From: Neodiprion pinetum
Lineage: Eukaryota; Arthropoda; Insecta; Hymenoptera; Diprionidae
NCBI RefSeq assembly: GCF_021155775.2
Contig: NC_060234.1
Coordinates: 5,776,283-5,840,282 of the forward strand
DNA: 64,000 nt
Direction of reading: 5' to 3'
In this document: in pieces, positions 25,205 to 37,870 of the stretch
Numbering within the stretch: position 1 is the stretch's first letter
How the letters are laid out: each line of letters starts with the position of its first letter
The notes under the pieces: model-generated
Told to the model about the DNA's origin: nothing
The model's database searches: none
Seen by the model: the letters and a program-made list of their open reading frames with translations, nothing else
Position numbers and translations under genes: made by a program

Positions 25205-25869
25205 CTTTGGTAGGTACGTAAAATATGACATAATTAAGCAACACGTTCATTACAATAGACCCGAAATTCCGGTCCGTCAAATTAATTGTGAACAAGCGGT
25301 ACTCGAGTCGGTAGCTCCACCGCTGTCGCACACAAACCCTGGTATCCAGCCACAGCCTCAGCCGTGTCTCCTGCTTACGGAAGCTCCGGAGATTATCCCC
25401 CAGCCTCACGGCATCACCGAGCAACCGGCGGGCGTCATTCGTCTGGCATTGTGCCGCTCACAGTGGGAGCATCCAGCTCGGCATCTTCGTGCACATGTGC
25501 ATCTACACACGTCTGCGTTGTCCATGTGAACGAGGTTAGCATAATGCGCTAGATATATGGGCTCACGACCCGTGGTCATACAGATTCTAATGGGGACATA
25601 ACTGGCGGTGCTTCTGGGAAAGATTGTGTTCGAGATTGTCCGCTAAGTTTTAACCCCGTGCACGTCGCACGCATATATCCCTGTCTCCGTACTGCACGGC
25701 TCTCGACCTGCATTCGATCCACTCTTGGCGCAATTCCTAATCGAATGAAGCAACGACGAACGATCATCAAATCGGTTCGGTTAGGGAGTTTGCCTCTTGG
25801 ACGATATTTGAAACAAAGTCGACGTATCATTTTTTTTTTTTTTTTACTGTAATGTGTATAAAGCTTTAT

Positions 25870-26215
25870 GACCTTATTATTAGTGGATAGTTGATCATAC
25901 TCGAAGTCAAGTGTAAGCTTGACCAGAAGTCATTCGAATTTCGTATTAAGGTACGTTTGATTCGTATCGTCTCAATCGGAGTATATATTTCAAGTACTGA
26001 GTAAGGATACGTGAAGTTGTTTCAAGTCACGTGAAGTCATGCGATGTCAATTGAAATGACGGAAAATAAGGGTTCAAAGTTACTTGAGAGTCATGTGAAA
26101 CGATTCGGAGTGAAATGAAATCGAATTAAGTCAAGAGTTCATGTGACGTAAAGTGATTTGGATTCGCTATTGGAATGAGATTGAAATTCGTAACGCTGAG
26201 TGAAGTTGATCCCTT
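25870..26215. repeat. Degenerate AAGTCA/GTGAAGT patch
   Basis: Many AAGTCACGTGAAGTCA-like motifs (TCGAAGTCAAGTG, TTCAAGTCACGTGAAGTCAT, AATCGAATTAAGTCAAGAG) at irregular 15-25 bp spacing. Confidence 0.55.
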
Positions 26216-27239
26216 TTTACACATATACTTGAGAGAAAAACGGTAAGATTTGTACTATCCTGACGAGTTAAACGTTTTTCTGAAGAAGCTAATATCAGAA
26301 TTCAAAATTTTCTCAAAGAAAGTGTTGTTCTTCTTGAGACTAGAAATCAAGCAGCAGGATGATAGTCTGAAGTTGTTCATGGTCAAGTGTCAGGCGAATT
26401 ACGGGGTTGCGTAGGTCCTGAATTTTCAAAAAATCCATTTTTTAATCTTTTCTTTTTTTTTTGATACAATAACAAAATTATTTTAATCAAACCTGAGGTA
26501 TATGAGAAAATAATATTTGAACTATATTTCTCATTTTCGGAAGGCCAGTATTTCAGCGGTGGTCACGGTAACTCCCGCTAGCTTTATCTGACATGAAAAA
26601 ACAAAACATCTTCTTTTAGAGAGCGAATATAAACTAGTGAATGAGCGAAGGATTTTTGAAAAAATTGATATTTGAATTTTTGGCAGAGCTTTTTACAAAA
26701 AAGTACTATCTTCGGTACGCTTTACATCATGTATTGCCTAGTAAAATAAGTTATGAGCGAAGAAGAACAAAATCCTTAGTTCATTCAATAGCTATATATT
26801 CACTCACTAACAGAAAATATATGGTTTTTTGATTTTTTGTTCACTCCGTAAACCAGTTCTAAACGACTCAATTTTCAACATTTTCGGATAAAACTTCTAC
26901 GTAACATATTTCAAACATTGTTCTCTCATATACCTTAAGTTCGATTAAAACAATTGTTTTATTGAATTCAAAAAAAAATTTATAAAAAGAATGTAGTTTT
27001 TGAAACCTCATCTTCTATCCACGTAACCCCATAAAATTATCACCGTCGAGTATTTATCGGTTATAATTTTGACTCGAATCACGGATGTGAATATTGCGGC
27101 ACAGAGATCCTCTGCTTTCCTGTCTTCAACGGTGACTGGACAGTTGCACAGATAACGAAGACACACGATGCTTATGACTTTAAGCACAGACAAGGCCACG
27201 CGGCATAGCTAGAGATGCGTAACGTTGGCTAACGTTATT
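26216..27239. other. AT-rich, no gene seen
   Basis: Homopolymer-rich; similar words (AATTATTTTAATCAAACCTGAGGTATATGAG, abbreviated here to its start and end) recur inverted near 26.93 kb, suggesting a loose inverted repeat flanking 26.47-26.96 kb. Confidence 0.35.
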
Positions 27240-27546
27240 GCCAATGCATTTTAAACAGCCACCCCGTCTCGTACATATTTCTGCATCAATTCCGCACGCA
27301 TCTCGACGACTCGCACACTTGCAAATTCATATTCGCACACAGTTCGTTCCACGACAAGCGTTTCACCGGCTCCTCGATCCACGAAATTTGGAAAAAGGAG
27401 AAGAAGACAGCTAGCTTTCTTCGTCGAGCTAGGCGACGACTAGCCGCAAGCACGTCTAAGAAAGACGCCTAGACGGAATATTGCGGGTCACAGGTCCCAG
27501 GACTTGCGGAGAAGACGCGGGTTATAGCCAATGCATTTTAAACAGC
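27240..27546. repeat. Exact 20 bp direct repeat 287 bp apart
   Basis: GCCAATGCATTTTAAACAGC occurs at 27240-27259 and 27527-27546, each followed by a related segment (CACC…CATATTTCTGCA and CACC…CATATTTGCACC). The intervening sequence is not repeated. Confidence 0.8.
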
Positions 27547-27950
27547 ACCGAGTATGACATATTTGCACCTGTATCCGGGGTCCAGCGTTGAGGACTCGAG
27601 GCGTTCCCGCGTGCCTGTAACGTTCACTAGCTTCTAGTTTAGCTTCTTGCATGTCGCGGCGTCTACCGCGCCGCTTTTTCCGTCGACATTGCTATGCGTT
27701 CCCACAGGAGCCGCGAGTCGAGTCTCCTGATTAAGATTCAAGCCTCCATTTTAATTAACCGGACGCGCGGGAGCCGTTATTTTACATTCGTAAATTGAAT
27801 ATCGGTGGAAGAGCTGGGATGCTGCAAGTTTTTCGCGACTGAATTTCACGACGTCGTGGACCAGGATAACCGTTTCCGAAAATCGGAGAATATACTTGGA
27901 CAAATGGTGAGTTGAACATGAAATCGGCGACATTGCTTTTCCGAATCTTT

Positions 27951-28358
27951 CGCTGAGAAAAATGTCGTTTGTTCTAGTGAGCAGAAAAGTTCAGTAAAAC
28001 AGGTGTCGTTAAAAAAAACTATTTGAATATCGTTGGGATTACGAAAAACTTTTTTGGTAATTGCAACGTAAAATCAGTTTGTTTACTCAGTTGTTTACCG
28101 GTTTACTCTAATTTTTTAGTTAAATAAGTCTTCAACGTCAATTTATTGTTGCACGAGCATCAAATTTTCGCAATAGTTACAAGAATACATAGCAACAGTG
28201 ATCGTAATGAGAAATAATAGTAACGGATACCAGACTTTCCGGTAACAGCTAGAAAACTAATTTTCATTTTCTACCTAGGACTATATTTTTCGATTGTGGT
28301 AAAAAATGAAAATAATTAAGGACCGAGCGGAAACCGCAACTAAAGATTTCTCTCAGTG
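27951..28358 (+). mobile_element. CACTGAG MITE, copy 5
   Basis: Both termini are present (CGCTGAGAAAAATG…; …GATTTCTCTCAGTG). A deletion removes the stretch around ACGCGTAACCATTTTGCGC, and a short duplication of GTTTAC lies near 28080. Confidence 0.88.
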
Positions 28359-29522
28359 TCGGGGTAGGTGACAAACACGATTTTATTAACATTGCTGTTG
28401 ATAAGATGGTTTATTAAGAATTTCTCAACGAGCTTGCAGGTTTTAAGAGCACTAAAAGACTCTTCGAGGGTTTCAGCAACGCGCTTAACCGGCAGCCCGA
28501 TCCTTCTGCAACGCTTTCATGAACAATTTCGCTTCTAACGTGTGAAATTAATGTTTCTATACATGCATTCGCAATCTCCTTTCTTGTCTAGAGAATTGTG
28601 CCGGCCGACCTGACTGCTCCTTCTTGGCCTTTCGATCCGCCAGCAAAGCGATTTCAGGCTACGCGGCAGGTGTGCACGTCTTGTCCACCCACCTTTTCCT
28701 GATTCTTCGACGCGTTTTGTATCTTTTTACAGAAAACTCATCTCGCGTAAACAGGCAAACCAACCGAGTCAATGCTCAATATTCATTCGTGTTCGAGTTC
28801 ACCTTTTCAAATCAAATTGAAATACTCACGTTTAAAACACGGTGGACCTGATATAAGGGTTGATGTACAAATCATCGTGATTTAAATACTTCTAATTCAG
28901 GTACCAAGAGTTAATTTGTTTTTCATTCGAATGAAAACTCGCTTTGATCTAATTTGTTGCGTCTTATTATATCACCTATGTACATCTATTGTTTCAAAAT
29001 TCATAAACTAGAATCCGAAATAATTCAGGAATAACTTTCCAGATGAATAACAATACGTCGTTAATTTTGAGCCTAGCCTAATTCAAAATCAGCAGCGCAG
29101 AATTTTTCGGTACCTTCATTTCGCAGTTGTTCAAATGTTTGCAATTTTAGAACGTTTCAGATTCGATCGTATTTGAAACTTCGAAAATCAATCCGAACAA
29201 CCATAAAATTTACATAGTCTGTAACAAGGAATTAACTTGAAGAAAATTGCGAGGAAAAACTGCACTCCGAGTAATCAGAATCGTAAGAAAAAGAAAAAAA
29301 AAGAAGAAAGATGTCACAAACATTGCAATTCGATTTCACAGCTGAGGTTCGATTGAAACTCGTTGTGTACGCGATTGTTTATTCAAGGCATACCGCGTAT
29401 GGTTTGTATATCTCTGCATACACCGAGAATAAATAACACATCAAAGAAGAATGAAAAAACGACTGCGCAAGAGACTAAATTATACACTGGAAACTAATTC
29501 TCGTTATAAACTAATTACTTAC

Positions 29523-29646
29523 CATGAAGGCTATGGTGATCAGGACTTCCCCACTTCCATCGGCGATTGTCTCCGAGATGCGATGGTAAAATTCACTCAC
29601 TCAGTCAATCACTCGCGAACACTTGAGAGGATCACATAAATTTATA
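29523..29646 (-). promoter_or_regulatory. TATA box and possible 5' exon ending in ATG
   Basis: On the minus strand TATAAATTTATG (from 29646) is followed about 120 nt later by GCCTTCATG|GTAAGTAATT, a near-consensus donor directly after an ATG. Insect secreted-protein genes often have a first exon ending just after the start codon. A 60 bp intron to TCTCTTGCGCAG would yield only a 28-codon product, so a longer intron would be needed. The plus strand here also has a 62-codon ATG frame (29451-29639). Confidence 0.15.
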
Positions 29647-32600
29647 CGACGCACAAACACGAGCCGACAAAAATACCGTCCAATTGAAAAATGAAACAAC
29701 TTTACGTACAAAAACATGAAATCTACGCGTTATTACTACCGCTTTGAAACTCACCGAGAACGAGTTCTTCGCGATTGTTTTCGCACGTTTTGCAAATCGA
29801 CCCAAATCGCAGTATAATCACGTTATAATACTGCGCTGATGGTTGGAATAACAATTATATTGTATTTAGTATGCGAGGAAAATTTCGCGACGTTCGTTCC
29901 TCACCGGCTCTAATTCGATACTAAACTTCGATCGCGATCACGCTGTGTGTGTTTACATCTCTGCCCTTCAAGAATCGTTTCACATCAGCACACAAGTTTA
30001 CATCACGAGCATGTGAACTACATAACATCAAACGGATTACAGTTTCATCATTTGTTCTAGTAAAATCGATATCGACGTTTCACTCTTTTTCTTATTACTT
30101 ACTTCTATAATTTAATCGTTCGATTAACAGTTTTCCGTTCTTTTACAGCAGTCAATCTTTGGCCATTGTTTAAAAATTCGGTTGTCAGGCCCACGTTCTG
30201 AAACACGTATTAAAATAATCAATGTATTACTCGTTCAAACAAAATTGCTTATTTCTATAAATGAAATGTATTTTTTTTCTGTTTAACAGTTAAAAAGTAT
30301 GGACCCTAATCCAACTTTCCGAAAACTTGACTAAAATTCTTTCGTTTTCTGTGTGGTATCATTTAGTCTGTCATTCGCAAAAAAAAAAAAAAAATGTTAA
30401 TACTGAAGGAATTTTCTTTTCTTTTCTTGAGTTTTCGGTTTAAGGATTTAGTACATACTGTTTATAGAATAAGAAAACGGGTAGATTGTATCGCTGCGAA
30501 ATGGAGGAAAACAAAGCCGAGGATATTCCGTATTGATCTTTGAATTCACCTTCGCACGCATGTAGGTAAATCAAGTTTTAATCTCGTAAGGCAGACGACT
30601 TTCTAGTTAGCTGAGGCACATAACGGACAAGGTATACCGACCGACGTGGATGTGCATAATACGAAATCGAAAATGTCGAATCGGTTGGTAAACGAATTGA
30701 AACATTTTCCACGCATCCACCGATTTGTATGAATCGATGCCTAGTCCAGCTGTGTGGTAATTATATTCCCTGCGAGATTTGTTGATTAATCCTGCCACAT
30801 AAATATCGCATCGTGCGACCGCGTGGAGCGCAGGAGATTCTTTCACTGCGCAGTAAACCGAGTCATCGAAGGTAATCACAATGATAATTAGTCGAATTGC
30901 ACACCGTCTTGTATTGCAGGCTGTAGGATTCACCATCCGAGTCATGGAAGACGTCTTGATAATAAATGTGTTTTTGTTTATCCGCACGATGCTTTATCAC
31001 GTAGGTAATTTTATCCTGTTTACCTCTTGGAATCATGTAACATCAGACGGATTAGCTTACAGAAATAGACGTGATATTAGAAACGTTCGAGTTAAATTGA
31101 TGACGATTCTCGCAATGGCGATGAAATACATGCTGCCTTCGTTTCTTGTCACCTTATCAATCAATTTTAATATCCAACGACTCACGCTTACACGTTATGC
31201 AATTTTAATCAATATAAAACACTTGCTGTTTGAGAATTGATTCGAAGAGCTTCATCAATTTGTAACCATAATTCGTAGGTAATGCTTATTTATTTTTGCC
31301 AATTCGAAGGAATTTTCCTCAGCTCTTTAGATCTCATTTTGTATTAAATTTTACCACGTCATGTAAAGTAAACGTATCGAATTCGCTCCTGTACCATCGT
31401 ACACAAGACACTCTGACGATTTCATTTCACTATTTATAAGCTGAAAAATATGAATTTAAACCATTTTTATGAACAAAACTATTTTCGACTAATGTATTAC
31501 CCAGGGCTGCTTTAACAAGAGACGCCAGAATTTCATGAACCGATTTGTAATGATGAGATAAATAATTATCGAATTCAAGAACACGAATTATGTGAAGAAT
31601 AAACTCATTTATATGAATCGTATTTATTCGAATGGCATTTAGATGAATCGACTAACAAGTGATCGACCCGAAGTAACTTGACAGATTGATCAACGCCTTG
31701 TTCGTACCTGGAAAAGAATATTCGAATGAATTGAACTTGATTACTGTAGAGTTACGATGCTCACGAATCTCTTCCATAACTTCTAGTAACAGTGAAACAT
31801 ATTCACTTTAATTTCCGTTACAGTTAATATCAAACAACCTAGTAATCCGTATCATCCGGAGTAATGATTACTCAGAAAAGATAGATTTGAGTTGCGTAGA
31901 AGCGAATAACACATGGTTTAGAGATTCTAGGAATAAACGTTCGGCTTGTCTGCGACGATCACTAGCTACTGACAACATTGGAAACGGTTTCGTCAGCTTT
32001 TTGTCAGTGAATCGATAAACGTTATGAAATATGCGAAAAAATATTTTCCACTCCTTGATGCAACGAAATGACTTCTAGTCTGTGAATTTCCACAAGGATA
32101 ATCAGCGAATTAATGATATTTGAGGGATAATTAACACTGTTTCAGCCCTGAAAAATGGAGAAATGCGATCGCGGATGGAGAGTAGAATCTCATCGGTATT
32201 CGAGGCAGTTCTTTGATCTTAACGAGGATTCCGATGCGTGTGTCCAGAGTAAACCGTATGAACCAGATAGCTGCCCGGGAGGCCTGTCGCAGTAAATTAT
32301 CGTTCTCATAGCTGGCCATTGCGGCTCGGTGTGGCAATTTTTAAACACTCGAAGTAGTATGAAGATTAGCCCGCGGCGGCCACAAAATCACCGTCTGCAA
32401 AGTGTCTTTCCTACCGTACAGAGGCTGCCGTTACGAGGCTGCTCCAGTAGCAAAAACCTCCGGGACAATGGACCGCGGCTTGCAGTTGCACCTGAGCATT
32501 GCCACCGGGTTTAATCCCAGTCGGAGAATTTTCTCGACGCAAAGGATTGGATTGTCACGTCTGCAGGCGACGCCGAGAGATGGGAGTCGGGAAGTTTGAA

Positions 32601-32689
32601 GAGCATCCTCTAGAGCCGAAGCTCACCGGAGGCGTACGAGAATCCCAGAGGGGTGCGGGTGAGAAATCAGAAAAACCAAAAATTGGAAT

Positions 32690-33070
32690 GGTCAGAATTC
32701 CGAACATAAATATATCGAAAACTCACAATCGCGAAAGACCAAAGTGGTGAATCTTCATTAAACCAGAAATAATGGAAATAGAATATAAAAGTATCGAAAT
32801 TTGAAGTTATCGAATTTAGAATACGCAAATGGTGACAATTTCGAAAGGCCATTAGCGGAATGACGCAAGCACAAACAAATAACTTTCGGATGGATCATGA
32901 AGTAGAATTTTCGTCTATTCGATTTCATAAATGCGAAGGACCAAGAATCAGAACGGTTAGAACTCCGAGTAGTAATCTCATAGAAGGCTCGGAATATAGA
33001 ATTGCAGCATGTCAGAATCGTCGGAATGCAGAATCGCAATATACCGGAAGAGTCGATAACTCATATCGTA
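32690..33070. repeat. Degenerate TCGAAA/AGAATT patch
   Basis: Motifs such as GGTCAGAATTCCGAA, ATATCGAAAACTC, AGTATCGAAATTTGAAG, TCAGAATCGTCGGAATGCAG recur about every 15-25 bp. A related AT-rich patch with TCTGAATT and GAATAA motifs occupies 33200-33620. Confidence 0.55.
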
Positions 33071-33780
33071 TTGGAAGCCAAGAAATTTAAGTTTACGACA
33101 TCAAAAATCGTATTCAATCTTTTAATGAGATAAAAATATTGCAGATGAAAAGATACGCCTGATGCACCTAAGAATTTGTTTGATTCTGTATATAAAACAT
33201 TTTGCAAGTCAGAATAGATTAGTCGGTTACTTTCGGAATACCGATCTTTCTGAATTGTACGATTCTGAATAATGACCCTTCTACATTCCGGATATCTGTT
33301 TTCTACCGTTTCTAGATGATCAAGTTCTAACTTTTATTTTTATAATATTCGAACATTTGAGAATGTGAAACTTTCTACAAATTCGTTCTCTGGAATATTA
33401 ACTCTATACATTATTAAATTTTGCATCTCTAAATTCTTGGATCAACGTTTTCTGAAATAAGTGGGTTCGGATAATAATAAAAGCTCTACCAAATACATTT
33501 TAGGTAAACTGCAGCTTTTTATTGGGCACCATTAGGGACTTATAATTTCTAATAGCATCTGTTCTCTTATATTTGTTATTCGAATTTAATAAATTCGGAT
33601 TTCTGGCCATTCTGATTTTCGGTTTTTCTGATTTCTAGCCCCCACCCATCCCAGAGCTGTCCCAGTTGCCGACTAACTGGAAAATTGAGCCCCTCTACGG
33701 GATCAAGACCCGAACGCAGGATCAAGAAGGTTAACTCCAGAAACCGCAGAGTCTGTCGCGATCGGTTTAGGACTCATTAC

Positions 33781-33905
33781 CTTGAGACCGCAAAAGTAAT
33801 TCGGATCCCATCTCTCGGAATGCTTGGAGTAGTTACGCTTCTCCTCGGAGGCCGCCGGTAAAAGCTCGTCTGCCGCACGATCCGAGGTCCGCACCTCGTA
33901 CCCGA
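33781..33905 (-). CDS. Isolated 125 nt exon-like segment
   Basis: Minus strand: acceptor CTCCTGTACCTCGTCCTCGAG|T (pyrimidine-rich) and donor CTCAAG|GTAATGAGT. The open frame is charged and natural in composition (SEEKRNYSKHSERWDPNYF near the end). No family is recognised. Confidence 0.18.
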
Positions 33906-35963
33906 CTCGAGGACGAGGTACAGGAGTTCACCTGCGAGCTGGTACGAACGCCGGAATCCGCATAGTCTCTGCACGGCGGGATAATTAAGCAGCGGCTCGG
34001 CCGCATGGTGACATCAGGCGGATTATGATGAAACGAAAAGGCGTCGCATGCGAGCGCGGAACTCGCTCATACAGCGGCAGAAAGCTCCCGATGCTACCGA
34101 AGCATCTCCTCCTGCGCACAACGCGACTCGCCGCGACTACGTATTACCCGTTAGACATGCCCGTACCGCTGATATATTGGCCTCGGCAAAAAACCAACTT
34201 CTCGCGACGAAGACCAGCCGTTCGTTCCTCCTCCTCCTCCTCCACCTCCGCCTCCGTCTTCTTCAGTCCTCCCGGCATTACGAACAGTGCGGTGATGCAG
34301 TAAACTTTTCTCAAGGTGCCCCTTCTCCGGAGCCGGTGCATCCGTACGCAACGGCCACTGCGAGCCACATGGCTGCTTTCAATGACGTCGGATATGCAAC
34401 ATCGTTTACGTCGATAAATGCGTATTTACGCAACCTTTGCGTGTACGTTATACGTACCTACCAACCCTTCTCCGCGTCTCGGTTGCGTTCATTGCGCCAG
34501 CTGAGTCGTTTCATTCCAGTATTTCTATGCCTTGCGACTTTTGTTCGGCGTTCAATCGCCGCTTCAACTTCTTACAGCAAAGGAGCTGATCCTCGTGGTA
34601 GGTATGAGACCACTCAAACTTGAGACCCGGCACGACGATCGCGACTGATGACGGCAACGACGAGTAAGAGTACGAACCTCGAGTCCCAAGACCAACGGAG
34701 TGCGTTAGTCTATCTATCTTGGGTTCGCATGACATGTATAGCAGCCGAGGCACCACGGGAGTAAAATAGTCTGGACAGGTGGGATAATCAACCCGGCGAG
34801 GCCGTAGGAACGAAACGACGAACCTTCGAGCTTGGCTCTCCCTGCGGTAATCACTCCGCGTACGAAGTCTTTTAGTGTTCTTGGATGGCATCAACTGCTG
34901 GACGCGGGGTGAGAGATTACACCTTCTGGCTATGCTTGAACAGTTTCTTTGGATCCATCTCCTGCAGCGATACTGTTAGCGAAAGGTCACTTCCTCGTGA
35001 GCGGTCGTGTCCCCTCAGTCGTTGAGTTCCATCGATTCGTTTAACCTTCTTCAAATACTTCAGGGTGACTGGAGGGATGGTGGATTCGAAATAGGTAAGA
35101 AAAACGCCAATGTGGATTCTGGAAAGAGAATGAATAATCTCGTACTCGTGCCGACCACACAAGAGGGTCATCCTCGGTCATCCGTTGGACGATCCAGTAT
35201 TTTATTGACGTCGAGGAGACGCGGCTATCCCGTATACCGCAGGGTCGAAGACACAATACGCGAGGCTGTCCCGCATGTACGTCGTGCGCGTTACTGCGGC
35301 GTACACTCGATACTGATTTACCGTGCGTTTAATTTGTAGGCGGCCGCCATTAAACAATCCATAAAGGTAGATGCGTAAAACACTCCACCCTGGACGCGGC
35401 ACGATTTATTCATATTCAAATGCGTCCCTTTATGACCGGCAACCATGTGCCCGGAATAGTTTGACGCGACCGCGACGTGCAGTTTGAGGTGATCTTGCCG
35501 GGTTAAGAGCCCGGTAGGTCGTTAGTAATTTTTTCACTTCTGTCTCTCAGCTTTTGCAATTACCCAGAGGTCTCGTAAGAATTCGAGGAAGTTGGAATAT
35601 CGAACACGGCTATAATGTTGCAGCAAAATGATCATCGCCGCGCTACACGAACAAAATCCCACCGAGGTCATTCGGCATAAATCGCGAGGGAATCTGAAGA
35701 ATTTTAACCAATTCTTGATCCTAGTCAAGTTCTACGGCCAACACCGAGAACCAGTCATAAACACCATTACGCGCTACTGCAGGCCAACGTACAGCGTACT
35801 TTACCGGAATTATGACGCGGTCTGCTGAGCTGGATTCGAATGGGGCGCTTGTTGCCGGAGGTGTTACCTTTCGAACACCTCGTGAGCTTCTGGTAACTTG
35901 CACACTGTCTCGTTATACACCTGATATTCTGGAGCGTAAGATATTCGTTCACCCTTGGCTATA
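33906..35963. other. GC-richer, several long chance frames
   Basis: Contains the longest open frame of the window (34048-34623, 191 codons, plus), with a fine acceptor inside it at 34270 (CCTCCGTCTTCTTCAG), and a 127-codon minus frame (34894-34511). Both overlap; neither resembles a known family. Confidence 0.35.
35064..35094 (+). CDS. Possible 31 nt microexon
   Basis: Acceptor CTTCTTCAAATACTTCAG|G and donor ATAG|GTAAGA flank 31 nt that read GDWRDGGFEI in the open frame. Flanking exons are not identified. Confidence 0.12.
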
Positions 35964-36365
35964 CACTGAGAAAATTTCAGTAAAACAGCTATCGTTGAAA
36001 AAAACTGTTTGAATATTGTTGGAATTACGAGAAACGAGGTACGCGTAACCATTTTGCGCTATTGTCGATCCTTTTTTGGTTATTGCAACGCAAAATCAGT
36101 TTCTGAGGTTTACTCTACTTTTTTAGTTAAACAAGGCTTTAACGTCAATTTATCGTTGCACGAGCATTAAATTTTCGCAACAGTTGCAAGAAAATATAGC
36201 AACAGTGATCGTCATGAGAAAGAATAGTAACGGATACTAGACTTTCCGTTAATAGCTAGAAAACTAATTTTCATTTTGTATCTAGAACTATATTTTCCAG
36301 TTGTGGTGAAGAATGAAAATAGTCAAGGGCTGAGCGGTAACTGGAACTAAAAATTTCTTTCAGTA
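35964..36365 (+). mobile_element. CACTGAG MITE, copy 6, with TA flanks
   Basis: Both ends are present (CACTGAGAAAATTT; AATTTCTTTCAGTA), with about 25 bp lost just inside the left end. TA immediately precedes and follows the element, consistent with a TA target duplication. Confidence 0.88.
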
Positions 36366-37599
36366 TAAATAACCATCAATTGTGGTTTGCATGGTTCGAT
36401 TTCGTTGTCCATTGCGCGATTTTGAAACTGAGTAACACGGGGCTAATTTGCTGAAAACGATATTCTTTTCCACATTGTATAGGTTCGAGTCGAGAGATGG
36501 ATTTTCACTTCTTGTAGACCACGTGAAAGGAGAATAATGGGCTTAGGAGAAAAGGAAGCCAATGTGGGTGAAAATAGAAATCTAACTAGACGTACAGGCG
36601 TTGAGAATATTTTCGTGAAATCTATATAATCGAAGGAAAAATAAAAAAAAATAAAAACAAATACTCTATGACAAGTAATATTCAACGGCTTCTTTCTCAG
36701 TAAGTACATATCGTTGGTGTATGAAACTTGTTCCATAGCGCGTGCGCGCAGAGAAAATCGGCTGTAAATCATTTCTACAGAACGTAAATAGCCGGGGAAT
36801 ATTATCGTTATCATTAAAGTTTCTCGTCTCCTATGTTCTTAACCCGTGGAGTCACCCCAGTAAAAGAGTGAAAAGCATTGAAAGGTCTCGAGGATTCTTT
36901 GCGGCGAACCTGTCGTTTCTAACGAGTCGTGGTGGTCGTCGTCGGCTCAGCTCGAACGATCCTCGCACACCGATTTGATCTTCGGCGTTGTGTAGGTTCG
37001 CATCCTAGGCTATGGTAGTCGCCCATAGATACTCTTGTTTATAGTTTACCAAGCGGATATATCTACGGCCGTTTTATACGGGCCGGATAAAACGTTTCCG
37101 GAATGCGGAACGACGACCATCAAACATCCTTCGATTAGCGTACGCGTCTTCCTTTCTTCTCGTCTTCATCTTCGCTCGGTCGTGTCACTAATTTCCTTAA
37201 TCCCCGGCGAAAAGCTCGGCTGGAACACGACTGACTCATCCCTCTGTGCTTGAGGTAAATTAAAAAACGCGTGTTTATAAATGGAAAGCAATCGGGCGGA
37301 GCTCTCACACCTGGTTCTCGATTTCAGTAGAGACCGGCAATAAAGTTATACAACGTATAGACGCCGAGGTTTTTATACCAGCCATTTTTACAGCAACCGT
37401 TTACTTGCGACACGTGCTCACGTCATATTCTCTAATTAACACAACTAAGTGCCGGCTACGAGCGACGTCGGAGACTTGAACACCGGCCAATATCAGGGGA
37501 CTCCCACATTCCGATGAGCTCGCTATGTAAAACGAAGTAAAAAATTCACTCAAACGGTACTCCTGCCTTCATGCCGTCCTCGAATCGCTTTTTCTTCAG

Positions 37600-37649
37600 T
37601 TTGGGAATGTGGAATGTGGAAAACACGTGCCGCATATGATGGGAGTTGG
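37600..37649 (+). CDS. Isolated 50 nt exon-like segment
   Basis: Excellent splice borders: acceptor CGCTTTTTCTTCAG|T and donor GTTGG|GTAAGTG. Two of three frames are open (one reads FGNVECGKHVPHMMGVG). The 50 nt length would shift frame if skipped. No neighbouring exons could be linked. Confidence 0.18.
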
Positions 37650-37669
37650 GTAAGTGTGGGTCAATATCC

Positions 37670-37870
37670 CGAATGGTCATATTTCAGATCGATTATTATC
37701 TCGAATCTCATCAATCCAAAAGATTGAATCATTGAACGATTAAATTAGAAAATTAAAAACTTCAAGACTTCGAATAGATCAAGTTACCAAATGTTCAAAA
37801 TTTATCACAGCTGTAATCAATTTCAACAAAAACACGCCTTTTCAGCCCAGACACTTCAAGGAATTACAAA
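37670..37870. repeat. Degenerate TCGAAT/ATTGAA patch
   Basis: Short loosely repeated words (AAGATTGAATCATTGAACG, AACTTCAAGACTTCGAAT) as in the other decayed patches. Confidence 0.4.

Larger units (their letters stand above)
28359..33780. other. No gene seen except a weak 5' exon
   Basis: AT-rich and featureless apart from the 29.5 kb promoter-like segment and the decayed repeats at 32.7-33.6 kb. Overlapping opposite frames at 30.6-31.24 kb lack splice borders. Confidence 0.4.

Noticed and set aside
34048..34623. Longest open frame in the window (191 codons, plus)
   Set aside because: A frame of this length is expected about once by chance in GC-richer sequence of this size. It crosses a CTC repeat, is overlapped by frames on the other strand and resembles no family.
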